In this document: positions 26,568-35,327 of the stretch, one piece after another
How the letters are laid out: each line of letters opens with the position of its first letter
Position numbering within the stretch: position 1 is the stretch's first letter
Source of the DNA: Saccharopolyspora thermophila
GTDB taxonomy: Bacteria; Actinomycetota; Actinomycetes; Mycobacteriales; Pseudonocardiaceae
Direction: 5' to 3'
Assembly: GCF_014646075.1 (NCBI RefSeq)
Contig: NZ_BMMT01000004.1
Coordinates: forward strand, 142,200-206,199
Length of the DNA stretch: 64,000 nt
The notes under the pieces: model-generated
Seen by the model: only the letters and a program-made list of their open reading frames with translations
The model's database searches: none
What the model was told of the DNA's origin: nothing
Position numbers and translations under genes: made by a program

Positions 26568-28066
26568 GCACCGGGCCGTTCAGCCGGCTGCACGACCTGG
26601 TGGTCGCCGCTGCCCGGCGGTTCCCGGACCGGCTCGCGGTGTCCGCTTCGGACGGTCAACTCACGTACCGGCAGCTCGACGAACTGGCGAACAGGATCGG
26701 CTGGGCGCTGCGGGCGCGTGGGGTGCGGCGTGGTGACCGGGTGGCCATCTGGCTGGACAAGTCGGTGCGGCTGGTCGCGACGATGCAGGGCGTGCTGCGG
26801 GCGGGTGCCGGGTACGTGCCGATCGATCCACTCGGGCCGGTCGACCGGGCGGCCAGGGTGATCAGCGACTGCGCGGCACGAGCCGTGGTGACCACGCCCG
26901 CTCTCGCCGACGCCCTCCGCGCGCACGGCCTGTCCCTCGACGGAGCGGACACGACCTGCCTCAGCGCATGGTCGGACGTGCTCGCATCACCGTCCGAACC
27001 ACTGCCCGACCAGGGCGGTGGGGCAGACGATCTCGCCTACATCCTCTACACCTCCGGCTCCACCGGAACCCCGAAGGGGGTCTGCCTCTCGCACACCAAC
27101 GCGCTGGCCTTCGTCGAATGGGCCGCCACCGAGCTGCGCGCCGTGCACACCGATCGGTTCGCGAACCACGCGCCACCGCAGTTCGACCTTTCGGTGCTGG
27201 ACATCTACGCGGCCTTCCGCGCGGGTGCCTCGGTGCATCTGGTGCCGCACGAACACGCCTACGCCCCGGAAAAGCTGGTGTCGTTTTTGCACCAACAGGA
27301 CATCACCGTCTGGTATTCGGTGCCGTCGGCATTGATGCTGATGACCAGGGAAGGCGGGTTGTGTGACGAGAAACCAGCGCGGTTGCGGGCGGTGCTGTTC
27401 GCCGGCGAACCATACCCGGTGCGGCAGCTGCGCGAATTGCGCAACCGGTGGCCGCAGGTGCGTTTCCTCAACCTCTACGGGCCCACCGAAACGAACGTCT
27501 GCACCTGCTACGAAGTTCCGGTGCTGCCGGACGACGATGACGACCAGATACCGATCGGGCGGGCCTGTTCCGGCGACCGGGTCTGGGCCGAGCGGGATGA
27601 CGGGCACAAGGCGGGTGTCGGAGAAGAGGGTGAGCTCGTGGTGGCCGGGCCGACGGTGATGCTCGGCTACTGGGGCCACCCGCCCCAGCAGGACCGGCCA
27701 TATCGGACCGGAGATCGGGTCGTGCTCGGCGCCGACGGGGCGTACCGGTATCTCGGCCGCCGTGACGGCATGGTGAAGGTTCGTGGTCATCGGGTGGAGA
27801 TCGGTGAGGTCGAAGCCGCCCTGCACGCACACCCGGGGATCGCCGAGGTGGCCGTGACGGTGGTGGGCGAGGGGCTCGCGGCACGACTCGTCGCCTGCGC
27901 GGTGGCCAGCGGCGCGCAGGTTCCCGACCTGCTCGACATCAAACGGCATTGCGCGCGGTCGTTGCCCCGGTACATGATCGTGGACTCGGTCCGCTGGGTT
28001 GACGCATTGCCGCGCAACCACAACGGAAAGGTTGACCGAAAGCGGTTGCTCGCGTCCGTCGGCTGA
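26564..28066 (+). CDS. Stand-alone adenylation enzyme, probable L-prolyl-AMP ligase (PltF/RedM/CloN4-like)
   Basis: A 500-residue ANL-family adenylation domain without condensation or carrier domains. It has motif A3 LYTSGSTGTPKG (161-172), the substrate-pocket motif FDLSVLDIYAAF (207-218), the GPTET motif, YRTGD, and the A10 lysine in NHNGKVDRK. FDLSVLD followed by a LVPHE strand matches, from memory, prolyl-specific enzymes of pyrrole pathways. It would activate L-proline and load it on the free-standing carrier protein at 34100. It is GTGA-coupled to the dehydrogenase. Confidence 0.78.
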   Translation: MSTGPFSRLHDLVVAAARRFPDRLAVSASDGQLTYRQLDELANRIGWALRARGVRRGDRVAIWLDKSVRLVATMQGVLRAGAGYVPIDPLGPVDRAARVISDCAARAVVTTPALADALRAHGLSLDGADTTCLSAWSDVLASPSEPLPDQGGGADDLAYILYTSGSTGTPKGVCLSHTNALAFVEWAATELRAVHTDRFANHAPPQFDLSVLDIYAAFRAGASVHLVPHEHAYAPEKLVSFLHQQDITVWYSVPSALMLMTREGGLCDEKPARLRAVLFAGEPYPVRQLRELRNRWPQVRFLNLYGPTETNVCTCYEVPVLPDDDDDQIPIGRACSGDRVWAERDDGHKAGVGEEGELVVAGPTVMLGYWGHPPQQDRPYRTGDRVVLGADGAYRYLGRRDGMVKVRGHRVEIGEVEAALHAHPGIAEVAVTVVGEGLAARLVACAVASGAQVPDLLDIKRHCARSLPRYMIVDSVRWVDALPRNHNGKVDRKRLLASVG

Positions 28067-28216
28067 TTCGGCGCACGTGCGAATGTGGACAGTGACATCT
28101 TCTCGAATCCCATGGAAGAATCATGCCGGCAGGTCGGTCTGATCATTCTTGCGCCAGCGCTGTCGGCACCTGCGGTCCAGGCATCAGTGAACTCCGATCT
28201 CGGGTGAGGAAGATCC

Positions 28217-29464
28217 ATGAAAGTTATTGCGAGTGCCGAGGCGTTCGGCTACGGGCCGGCGTCAAAACTCCACGCGATATGCTCGGAGATCGGCCGCAAT
28301 GGTGGCGCCAGTCATTTCTTCGGTCATGACGTGGCGCTCACCTTCGCCCAGTCGAACAGCGACACCTACGCGTCGATCACGCCGGTGGACAGCATGAGCG
28401 ACCTGGCCGCGGTCTCGCCGGACGACTTCGACGCGGCGATCAGCGTCATGGATCCGTTCCTGGTGGCCTGGGCCGCGTACCACCGCCTGCCCTGCGTCTA
28501 TGTGGACAGCCTCTACTGGTTCTGGGACTGGTCCGGGATCTCGGAAACGGAGATGGGCCGGACCGCGGAGGCGATCACCGGTGCGGCGAGTGCGAACCAG
28601 GCGCTGCGGGTCATGGCTGACGTGCCGATGCATCCGAGCCAGTACCTCGCCCACCACCTGTGCACCACCGCGTGCGTGCAGCTGGCGCCCGGTGCGTCGG
28701 CGCGCGCGGAGGCTCTGCGCGGACATCCGAACGTGCGCACCGTCGACCCCGTGATCGACCTTGGCCATCGGGCACCCGCTCAGCCCGACTCCTGGCTGGT
28801 GACCACGAGCGGGTTGCTGAGCCCCGTTGTGTCCATCGACCTCGCGGTGTCCTGGATCCAGTCGGCCTGCGAGCTGGTGGACGAGGCCGCCCGGCTGATC
28901 GGCGCCGACGAACCGATGGTGGTCACCGGCAACCCGGAGGTGCTGGCCCACGTTGCACCGTTGCTGCCCGCCCGGTTCGAGGTGGTGGCGCTGAACCACG
29001 AGGGCGTCCTGAAGAGCCTGAACCACGCGATCGCGTGCCTCACCCCACCAGGGCTGACCACGATCCTGGAAGCGGCGGCCTACGGGACTCCGGTCGTGTT
29101 CCTGCCCGAGCAGCACTACGCGCACCTGGCGAACTACCAGCTGGTCAGCCCGGACTCGGGTCGGCCGAGGTACGCCGAGGCGCTGTTGAACACCCGGATC
29201 GACCGCAGCGCCGACGGCGACATCTCCGTCGAGACCAAGTCACTCATCGCCCAGCTGGCAGCCCACCGCACCGAGCGGACCGCGGCCTGGTCGGCGATGG
29301 TCCGCTCCCTCGCCGACGGCATGGCCGACGCCCGCGAGCACCGGTCCCGCGTCGCCGCAGCACAGAACGACCTGATCCGCGCCCTGTTCGGCGGTCATTC
29401 CGGCGCGGAGGAGGTCCGCCGCACCCTCGAGTCGGTCGTGAACACGGTGGGAGTCGTGGGATGA
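28217..29464 (+). CDS. Glycosyltransferase resembling cytosylglucuronate (CGA) synthases
   Basis: A 415-residue protein with a two-domain GT-B look. The N-terminus VIASAEAFGYGPASKLHAI is followed by CVYVDSLYWFWDW (about residue 95). The C-terminal nucleotide-sugar site is CLTPPGLTTILEAAAYGTPV. These resemble, from memory, the BlsD/MilC family, which join a free cytosine-type base to UDP-glucuronic acid in blasticidin- and mildiomycin-type pathways. The cluster also encodes a UDP-glucose dehydrogenase that would supply UDP-glucuronate. The acceptor here need not be cytosine. It overlaps the next gene by 4 bases. Confidence 0.55.
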   Translation: MKVIASAEAFGYGPASKLHAICSEIGRNGGASHFFGHDVALTFAQSNSDTYASITPVDSMSDLAAVSPDDFDAAISVMDPFLVAWAAYHRLPCVYVDSLYWFWDWSGISETEMGRTAEAITGAASANQALRVMADVPMHPSQYLAHHLCTTACVQLAPGASARAEALRGHPNVRTVDPVIDLGHRAPAQPDSWLVTTSGLLSPVVSIDLAVSWIQSACELVDEAARLIGADEPMVVTGNPEVLAHVAPLLPARFEVVALNHEGVLKSLNHAIACLTPPGLTTILEAAAYGTPVVFLPEQHYAHLANYQLVSPDSGRPRYAEALLNTRIDRSADGDISVETKSLIAQLAAHRTERTAAWSAMVRSLADGMADAREHRSRVAAAQNDLIRALFGGHSGAEEVRRTLESVVNTVGVVG

Positions 29465-30540
29465 GCGCGGGCACAAGCGGTGCGCCGATCCGCGTCGGGA
29501 TCGCGGGGCTCGGGCGCGCCGGATGGCATCTGCACGCGGGCACGCTGGCCGCGCTGCCGGCCGAGTACCGGGTGGTGGCGGTGCACGACCCGATGCCCGA
29601 CCGGATGGCGGAGGCGGTCGCCGAGTTCGGCTGTGCCTCGTATCCGGACTACGCCGATCTGGTGGCCGCGGACGACGTCGATGTCGTGGTCGTCGCGAGT
29701 CCCAGCGCCACGCACGCCGAGCTAGCCGTGCGGGCGCTGGAACACGGCAAGCACGTCGTCGTCGAGAAGCCGTTCGCCACGTCGCTCGCCGAGGCCGACG
29801 AGATGATCGCGGCCGCGCGAACGGCCGGACGAATTCTGCTCGCCAGCCAGAACCAGCGCTACAGCCTCCTGTTCCAGACCGTCCGGGACGTCGTGTCCTC
29901 CGGCCGGCTCGGGCAGATCGTCGAGGCCAAGACGCACTGGCACGCGTTCCGGCGGCGGTGGGACTGGCAGACCATCCCCGAGCTGGGCGGCGGGACGCTG
30001 AACAACGACGGCAGCCACGCCGTCGACCACGTGCTGGCCCTGTTCGGCGGTGCCGGGGAGCCGGAGGTGTTCTGCCGCATGCGGACCACGCCGCTGTCGG
30101 CCGGCGGCGCCGAGGACCACGTGAAGATCGTGCTCGCCTGGGACGAACTCGTCGTGGACGTCGAGCTGACCAACGCCTGTGCCTATCCGCAACCGAAGTG
30201 GCTGGTCCTCGGCACGAACGGCACGCTCGTCGCCGACGGGGACGTGGTCCGCTGGCGTTACGTCGACCCAGACGCGCTCACCCCCCGGGTCGCCACCACC
30301 ACACCCACCGAAGGCCGCCGCTACAACACCGAAGAACTGCCGTGGGTGGAGGAGGAGCGCAGCGTGGCGGGCGATGCGTACGCGGACAGCCACCGGCGCA
30401 TGTACACCGAACTCGCACCGGCGCTGCGCGGTGGCGCGCCCGTGCCGATCCCGCTCGACGACATCCGGCGCCAGCTGGCCGTGCTGGACCAGTGCCGGGC
30501 GACCACGACGAAGACCCCGATCGCGGAGGATGTTCGATGA
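29461..30540 (+). CDS. Gfo/Idh/MocA-family sugar dehydrogenase (first of two)
   Basis: A 359-residue NAD(P)-dependent oxidoreductase. It has the Rossmann motif GIAGLGRAGWHLH near the N-terminus, the EKPFAT catalytic-lysine motif and a C-terminal alpha/beta domain with NNDGSHAVDHVL. Such enzymes oxidise or reduce a ring carbon of a sugar or nucleotide sugar (often C3). It is coupled by ATGA overlaps to the GT before and the isomerase after. A redox-epimerisation of a glucuronosyl intermediate is plausible. Confidence 0.8.
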   Translation: MSAGTSGAPIRVGIAGLGRAGWHLHAGTLAALPAEYRVVAVHDPMPDRMAEAVAEFGCASYPDYADLVAADDVDVVVVASPSATHAELAVRALEHGKHVVVEKPFATSLAEADEMIAAARTAGRILLASQNQRYSLLFQTVRDVVSSGRLGQIVEAKTHWHAFRRRWDWQTIPELGGGTLNNDGSHAVDHVLALFGGAGEPEVFCRMRTTPLSAGGAEDHVKIVLAWDELVVDVELTNACAYPQPKWLVLGTNGTLVADGDVVRWRYVDPDALTPRVATTTPTEGRRYNTEELPWVEEERSVAGDAYADSHRRMYTELAPALRGGAPVPIPLDDIRRQLAVLDQCRATTTKTPIAEDVR

Positions 30541-31373
30541 AGCTCGCGTACAGCACGATCGCCTGCCCGAGCTGGTCCTGGCAGCACGCCATCGACCAGG
30601 CCGCCTTCTTCGGGTATGACGGCATCGAATGGCGCCTGATCGACGGGGCCCCGGTGAGCGCCGACTTCTCGCTGGAGGCGGCACGCACCATCGGCAAGGC
30701 CACGGCCGCGGCCGGTCTGGGCGTGCCGGCCCTGGACAGCAGCATCCAGCTGACCGCCGAGCCGGGCGAGGCCAGGGACCGGATGCTGGAGGAGTCCCGG
30801 GGCATGCTACGGCTCGCGGCGGCGTTCGGCGCGGAGCACCTGCGCTTCTTCGCCGGGACCTACCCGGAGTCGGTGTCCGACGCCGACGCGCTCCGGTGGA
30901 CTCAGGACGCGCTGGTCGCGCTGCAGCCGGTGGCCCGCGACACCGGCGTGCGGATGGCGTTGGAGCTGCACGACTGCGGCTGGGACCGGGTCGGCACCCG
31001 CGGCATCACCTCCAGCCGATTCCTCGCCGACGTGCTGTCCGGTGTGGACGTTCCGGAGGCATTGCTGCAGTGGGACCTCGCCGGGCCGTTCGTCGAGGGA
31101 GAACCGGCGGACAGGACGTGGGAACACGTGCGGTCCAGGCTCGCCTACCTGCAGATCAAGGACATCTCGTACAACGCCGACGGGACGTGGCGGTACGTGC
31201 CCATCGGTGCGGGCGAGATGCCGGTCGGCGACATCGTCGGCATGGTCACCGCCGACGGGTTCGACGGCTGGTTCTCCTTCGAGTGGGAGAAGTGGTGGCA
31301 CCCCGAGCTCGCCGAGGCGGAGACCGTGCTGCCCGGTTTCCTTGCCCAGATGAACTCCTACCGCCGAGGCTGA
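30537..31373 (+). CDS. Sugar phosphate isomerase/epimerase (xylose-isomerase-like TIM barrel)
   Basis: A 278-residue AP-endonuclease-2/TIM-barrel protein. Acidic and histidine metal ligands appear in DGIEWRLID, MALELHDCGW, LQIKDIS and FSFEWEKWWHP. This family isomerises or epimerises sugars, or dehydrates keto-inositols, using a divalent metal. It sits between the two Gfo/Idh dehydrogenases, the same trio found in many keto-sugar remodelling loci. The exact substrate is not predictable. Confidence 0.75.
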   Translation: MKLAYSTIACPSWSWQHAIDQAAFFGYDGIEWRLIDGAPVSADFSLEAARTIGKATAAAGLGVPALDSSIQLTAEPGEARDRMLEESRGMLRLAAAFGAEHLRFFAGTYPESVSDADALRWTQDALVALQPVARDTGVRMALELHDCGWDRVGTRGITSSRFLADVLSGVDVPEALLQWDLAGPFVEGEPADRTWEHVRSRLAYLQIKDISYNADGTWRYVPIGAGEMPVGDIVGMVTADGFDGWFSFEWEKWWHPELAEAETVLPGFLAQMNSYRRG

Positions 31374-31388
31374 ACGGAGCGCCGGACG

Positions 31389-32408
31389 ATGCCGACTCAC
31401 GCCATTATCGGGTGCGGGCGCGTGGCACCGAACCACGTCGACGGGTTCCGCGCGCTGGACGACTACGACCTGACCTGGGCCTGCGACCGGGATGCCGTGC
31501 TGGCCAAGGAGTTCTCCGCCGAGCACGGCATTGCGCGCTGGTCGTCCTCGGTCGACGAGGTTCTCGGCGACGCCGAGCTGACCAGCGTCTCGATCGCCGT
31601 GGACCATGCGCAGCACGCGGAACTCGCCGAGCGCGCCCTGCTCGCCGACAAGCACGTCCTAGTGGAAAAGCCGCTGTGCCTGTCGGTGTCCGACGCCAAA
31701 CGGCTCGCCGAGCTCGCCGCCGCCCGCGGCCTGGTGCTGTCCGCGGTGTCCCAGCACCGCTACGACCCGGTCGTGCTCGCGGTCCGCGAGTGGCTCCGCG
31801 ACGGGCTGCTCGGCCGCCTGCTGTACGTCCGGGCGTCGCTGGAGGCAAGCCGCGAGCCGGAGTACTACACGGAGAGCTACTGGCGGGGTACCCGCGCCGG
31901 GGAGGGCGGTTCCGCACTGATCAACCAGGGCTACCACTGCCTCGACGTGACGCGGTTGCTGTGCGGCGAGCTGGAAGTCCGCGCCGCGGTGGCGAACACG
32001 ACGGCGCTGGCCGGCACGATCGAGACCGAGGACACGCTGGCGGCGCTGTTGGTGGCCGGCGACACCCCGGTCAGCCTGCACGTCACGGTCGGCAGCACCA
32101 CCCAGTGGCGCACGCGGATCGAGCTCGTCGGTGACCGCGGCACCGCGAGCTTCGACATCGACCACCCCGGCGCCGTGCACCGCGCGTCCGGCAACGCGGA
32201 ACTGGAGCGCCGCGCCGAGGCCGTCCGCAACCGGGAGGTCGAACCACCACCCCCGGGAATCGGTTACTACGGCGTCTCGCACCGGCGCCAGATCGCCGAC
32301 TTCGCCGCGGCGGTGCGCGACGGGACGCCGATGGCCGCGTCCGCCGAGGCCGGTGTCGGGATGGTGCGCCTGCTGACCGCGTTGTACGCCGCGGCCGGCG
32401 CGGCCTGA
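31389..32408 (+). CDS. Gfo/Idh/MocA-family sugar dehydrogenase (second of two)
   Basis: A 339-residue NAD(P) oxidoreductase. It opens MPTHAIIGCGRVAPNHVDGF and has VEKPLCLS as the lysine motif, plus INQGYHCLDVTRLL in the C-terminal domain. It differs clearly from the dehydrogenase at 29461, so the pair probably does oxidation and reduction on opposite sides of the isomerase step. It starts 16 bases after the isomerase gene. Confidence 0.8.
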   Translation: MPTHAIIGCGRVAPNHVDGFRALDDYDLTWACDRDAVLAKEFSAEHGIARWSSSVDEVLGDAELTSVSIAVDHAQHAELAERALLADKHVLVEKPLCLSVSDAKRLAELAAARGLVLSAVSQHRYDPVVLAVREWLRDGLLGRLLYVRASLEASREPEYYTESYWRGTRAGEGGSALINQGYHCLDVTRLLCGELEVRAAVANTTALAGTIETEDTLAALLVAGDTPVSLHVTVGSTTQWRTRIELVGDRGTASFDIDHPGAVHRASGNAELERRAEAVRNREVEPPPPGIGYYGVSHRRQIADFAAAVRDGTPMAASAEAGVGMVRLLTALYAAAGAA

Positions 32409-32437
32409 CGCATGTCTTTTCTCTGCGAGGGGACACC

Positions 32438-34051
32438 ATGCACGCGCTGCTTCTTTCCGGGCTCGGCCCGACCTACAAGACGTCCGACTACTTCGGCGAG
32501 TCGTCCCTGTTCCGGGCGCGGCCGGACGAGCGAATCCAGGCGATCCTGGCGCGTTCCGGCGTGCCCCAGCTCAGGCTGTCCCATCTGTCGTTCGTCCAGG
32601 GCGGCCAGCGGCGGCCGCTGCTGCGCCCACCGGGGATGAACCCGCACCTGACCACGTTCACGTTGGAGTCCATCCTGCAGGGCGCCAAGCAGGCGTACAC
32701 CCGGATCCCGTTGGAGGAGATCTGGGCGGGCAACGACGTTGCGGCGCCCGCGAACACCGACGTGGTGCTGATGTCCACGACCTACATCTGGAACAAGCAG
32801 ATGTTCGCCCTCGTGATGGGCTGGATTCGGGACAACTGCCCCGGCGTACCGATCGTCGTCGGCGGGCAGTACACGAACCTCAAGTACATGGTGATGATGC
32901 AGGCGTACCCGGAGATCACCGCGACCGTCCGGGGCGACGCGGAGATCGCCCTGCCGATGCTGCTGGACGAGATGCGGGTGTCCGGCGATCTGTCCAAGGT
33001 GCCGAACCTGGTGTGGCGGGACCGCGAGCGGATCCGGATCAATCCCATCGAGTACGTGGACCTCGACGCGTTCCCCTCGCCGTCGTTCCCGCACACCTTC
33101 GACGTCGCGCCCTACGAGTCGATGCGTGGCTGCCCGTTCGACTGCAAGTTCTGCTCGTTCCCGGCCGCTTCACCGAAGTGGCGGTACAAGTCGGCGCAGA
33201 AGATCAAGGACGACTGGCTCCGGTACGCCGGTGAGAACGGCGTCACCCAGATCTCGGCCATGGACTCGACCTTCACCGTCCCGCCGACCCGGCTGCGGGA
33301 GCTGCACCGGATCCTGCCGGGTTCGGGCGTGCCCCAGTGGTCGTGCTTCTCGCGGGCGAACTCGGTCAAGAACACCGAGTTCATCGAGGGCATGATCGCG
33401 TCCAACTGCACGCACCTGGAAATCGGCTTCGAGTCGATGAACGAGCAGACGCTCAAGCGGATGAGCAAGCGGGTGACGGCGAAGCAGAACCGGCGCGCCT
33501 TCGAACTGCTCAGGGCGAGCGACATCGGCTACGGCATGTGCTTCATGGTCGGTTATCCCGGCGAGGACGAGGAGGCATTCGAGGACACCCGTCGCTTCCT
33601 CGTGGACGAATTCGAAGGCCGCTTCGGTCTGTACGTGTTCTCGGTGAACGACGAGACCATGCCCCTGTGGGAGGACCGCGAGGCGCTGCAGATCACCGTC
33701 GATGACCCGCTTTCTCCGGACACCGCGTGGTCGCACATCGGCATGACCAGCGAGGACGCCAAGCGGCTGCAGATCGAGACGCTGGACGAGGTGCGCCGCA
33801 AAAACGATCACGCCGTGGTGTCGTTGTGGCAGCGCGAGTACGAGCGTCCACTCTTGCCAACCGCGGACCGAAAAGGCAACCTGGTCGTGGAAAAAGCGCT
33901 CGAGCGGCTGGCCATGGTGCCACGCGACTACAGCGACGTGGCGGAGGCCGCAGACTGCGTGACACGGCAGCTGGACGTGCTGCGCAGCAAGGGCGTCGAG
34001 TTCGATCCCGGGATGGAAGAGCTTCCCGGAGACGAAAATTCCGCACCGTGA
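32438..34051 (+). CDS. B12-binding-type radical SAM enzyme, possible pyrrole C-methyltransferase (CloN6-like)
   Basis: A 537-residue protein. An N-terminal cobalamin-binding-like Rossmann domain (about 1-200) lacks an obvious DxHxxG base-off motif. The radical SAM core has GCPFDCKFC with cluster cysteines 232, 236 and 239. A family of this layout, CloN6 of clorobiocin, methylates C5 of the pyrrole-2-carboxyl unit. The gene lies 48 bases before the carrier protein that should hold that pyrrole. Methylation of a sugar carbon is the main alternative. Confidence 0.65.
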   Translation: MHALLLSGLGPTYKTSDYFGESSLFRARPDERIQAILARSGVPQLRLSHLSFVQGGQRRPLLRPPGMNPHLTTFTLESILQGAKQAYTRIPLEEIWAGNDVAAPANTDVVLMSTTYIWNKQMFALVMGWIRDNCPGVPIVVGGQYTNLKYMVMMQAYPEITATVRGDAEIALPMLLDEMRVSGDLSKVPNLVWRDRERIRINPIEYVDLDAFPSPSFPHTFDVAPYESMRGCPFDCKFCSFPAASPKWRYKSAQKIKDDWLRYAGENGVTQISAMDSTFTVPPTRLRELHRILPGSGVPQWSCFSRANSVKNTEFIEGMIASNCTHLEIGFESMNEQTLKRMSKRVTAKQNRRAFELLRASDIGYGMCFMVGYPGEDEEAFEDTRRFLVDEFEGRFGLYVFSVNDETMPLWEDREALQITVDDPLSPDTAWSHIGMTSEDAKRLQIETLDEVRRKNDHAVVSLWQREYERPLLPTADRKGNLVVEKALERLAMVPRDYSDVAEAADCVTRQLDVLRSKGVEFDPGMEELPGDENSAP

Positions 34052-34099
34052 GCGAATGACGACTCGCTTCGAAGATCCTGCGTCCTGGAAGGGGCCTTC

Positions 34100-34393
34100 A
34101 TGGAGCACGCGGACGTGCTGGAAACCATCCGGAAATATCTCGTCGACGAGGTGCTGGAAGACGCGAACGCGAACCTGACCGGGGACACCCCGCTGCTGGA
34201 ATGGGGCGTGCTCAGCTCCATGTCCACCATGCGGCTGGTCAGCTTTCTCTCCGAACGGTTCGGGGTCGCGGTACCGACCGACGAGGTGGTCGGCCAGAAC
34301 TTCAAGGACCTCGACAGCATCACCCGGCTGGTGCTGCGGATGCGGGCCGAGTCGACCGAGGCCGACGTGGCGGCGCAGGCGGGAAGGTCGTGA
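34100..34393 (+). CDS. Free-standing peptidyl/acyl carrier protein
   Basis: A 97-residue four-helix carrier protein. The phosphopantetheine serine is Ser40 in WGVLSSMSTMRLVSFL; the usual D before the serine is replaced by S. The pattern is closer to pyrrole-pathway carriers (CloN5, PigG types) than to the fatty-acid ACP at 62540. It should receive proline from the adenylation enzyme at 26564 and hold it during oxidation and any methylation. ATG is preceded by AAGGGG. Confidence 0.78.
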   Translation: MEHADVLETIRKYLVDEVLEDANANLTGDTPLLEWGVLSSMSTMRLVSFLSERFGVAVPTDEVVGQNFKDLDSITRLVLRMRAESTEADVAAQAGRS

Positions 34394-35286
34394 TGAGCGA
34401 CCCCAGACGGTACGAGGCCGAGGTCGGAATCATCGGCGGCAGCGGCATTTACGAGCTGGACGCGCTGACCGACGTGCGGCGGGTGCGTGTGAGCACGCCC
34501 TACGGTGACCCGAGTGGCGAACTCGTCCTCGGTGAGCTCTCCGGCACGAGGGTCGCGTTCGTGCCCCGGCACGGCGCGAGACACCACATCCTGCCGTCGC
34601 GGATCCCGGCCCGGGCCAACATTCACGCACTGAAGAGCCTGGGGGTCCGGCAGATCCTCGGCATCAGCGCGGTGGGCAGCCTGCGCGAGGACTACGCGCC
34701 GGGCGATCTGGTGGTGCCGGACCAGATCGTCGACCGTACCCGCGCGGACCGCGGCGCGACGTTCTTCGACCAGGACGTGGTCGTGCACGTGGCGTTCGCC
34801 GAACCGTACTGCGGGCGGCTGCGGCAGTTGCTCATCGAAGCCGCCGGGCGGGCGACCATGGCCACGGTGCACGACTCGGGCACGTACTGCTGCATGGAGG
34901 GCCCGCAGTTCTCGACGCGAGCGGAGTCCGAGATGCACCGGCGCCTGGGCTTCGACCTCATCGGGATGACCGCGGTGCCCGAAGCCAAGCTGGCCAGGGA
35001 GGCGGAGCTCTGCTACGCGGCCCTGTGCCTGGTCACCGACTACGACTGCTGGTTCGACGGGCACGAGGACGTCACGGCGCAGGCGGTCGTCGACGTGATG
35101 CGGCGCAACAGCGAGGCGGCGAAGGCCACGCTCACCACCCTGCTCGCGAAGAAGTCCGTTGATCCGGAGTGCGCGTGCCAGAACGTGCTCGCCTCCTCGA
35201 TCAACACTCCTCTCGAGGGCCTGCCCGACCGCGCTGTCGAACGCTACGCGCTGCTGCTCGGGAAGTACCTCCCGGCCAGCGCCTGA
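34393..35286 (+). CDS. 5'-methylthioadenosine phosphorylase-family nucleosidase
   Basis: A 297-residue MTAP/PNP-family protein. It has the phosphate loop GGSGIYE, the FVPRHGARHHILPSRIPARAN motif, CMEGPQFSTRAESEMHR, and VTDYDCW with the base-binding aspartate. It overlaps the carrier gene by one base. The housekeeping role is methylthioadenosine salvage. Inside this cluster it may instead clear 5'-deoxyadenosine released by the adjacent radical SAM enzyme, or cleave a nucleoside intermediate. Key residues appear intact. Confidence 0.8.
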   Translation: MSDPRRYEAEVGIIGGSGIYELDALTDVRRVRVSTPYGDPSGELVLGELSGTRVAFVPRHGARHHILPSRIPARANIHALKSLGVRQILGISAVGSLREDYAPGDLVVPDQIVDRTRADRGATFFDQDVVVHVAFAEPYCGRLRQLLIEAAGRATMATVHDSGTYCCMEGPQFSTRAESEMHRRLGFDLIGMTAVPEAKLAREAELCYAALCLVTDYDCWFDGHEDVTAQAVVDVMRRNSEAAKATLTTLLAKKSVDPECACQNVLASSINTPLEGLPDRAVERYALLLGKYLPASA

Positions 35287-35327
35287 CCCGGCAAGACTCC
35301 TGACGAACGTGTGACGAGGTGGTGGCA

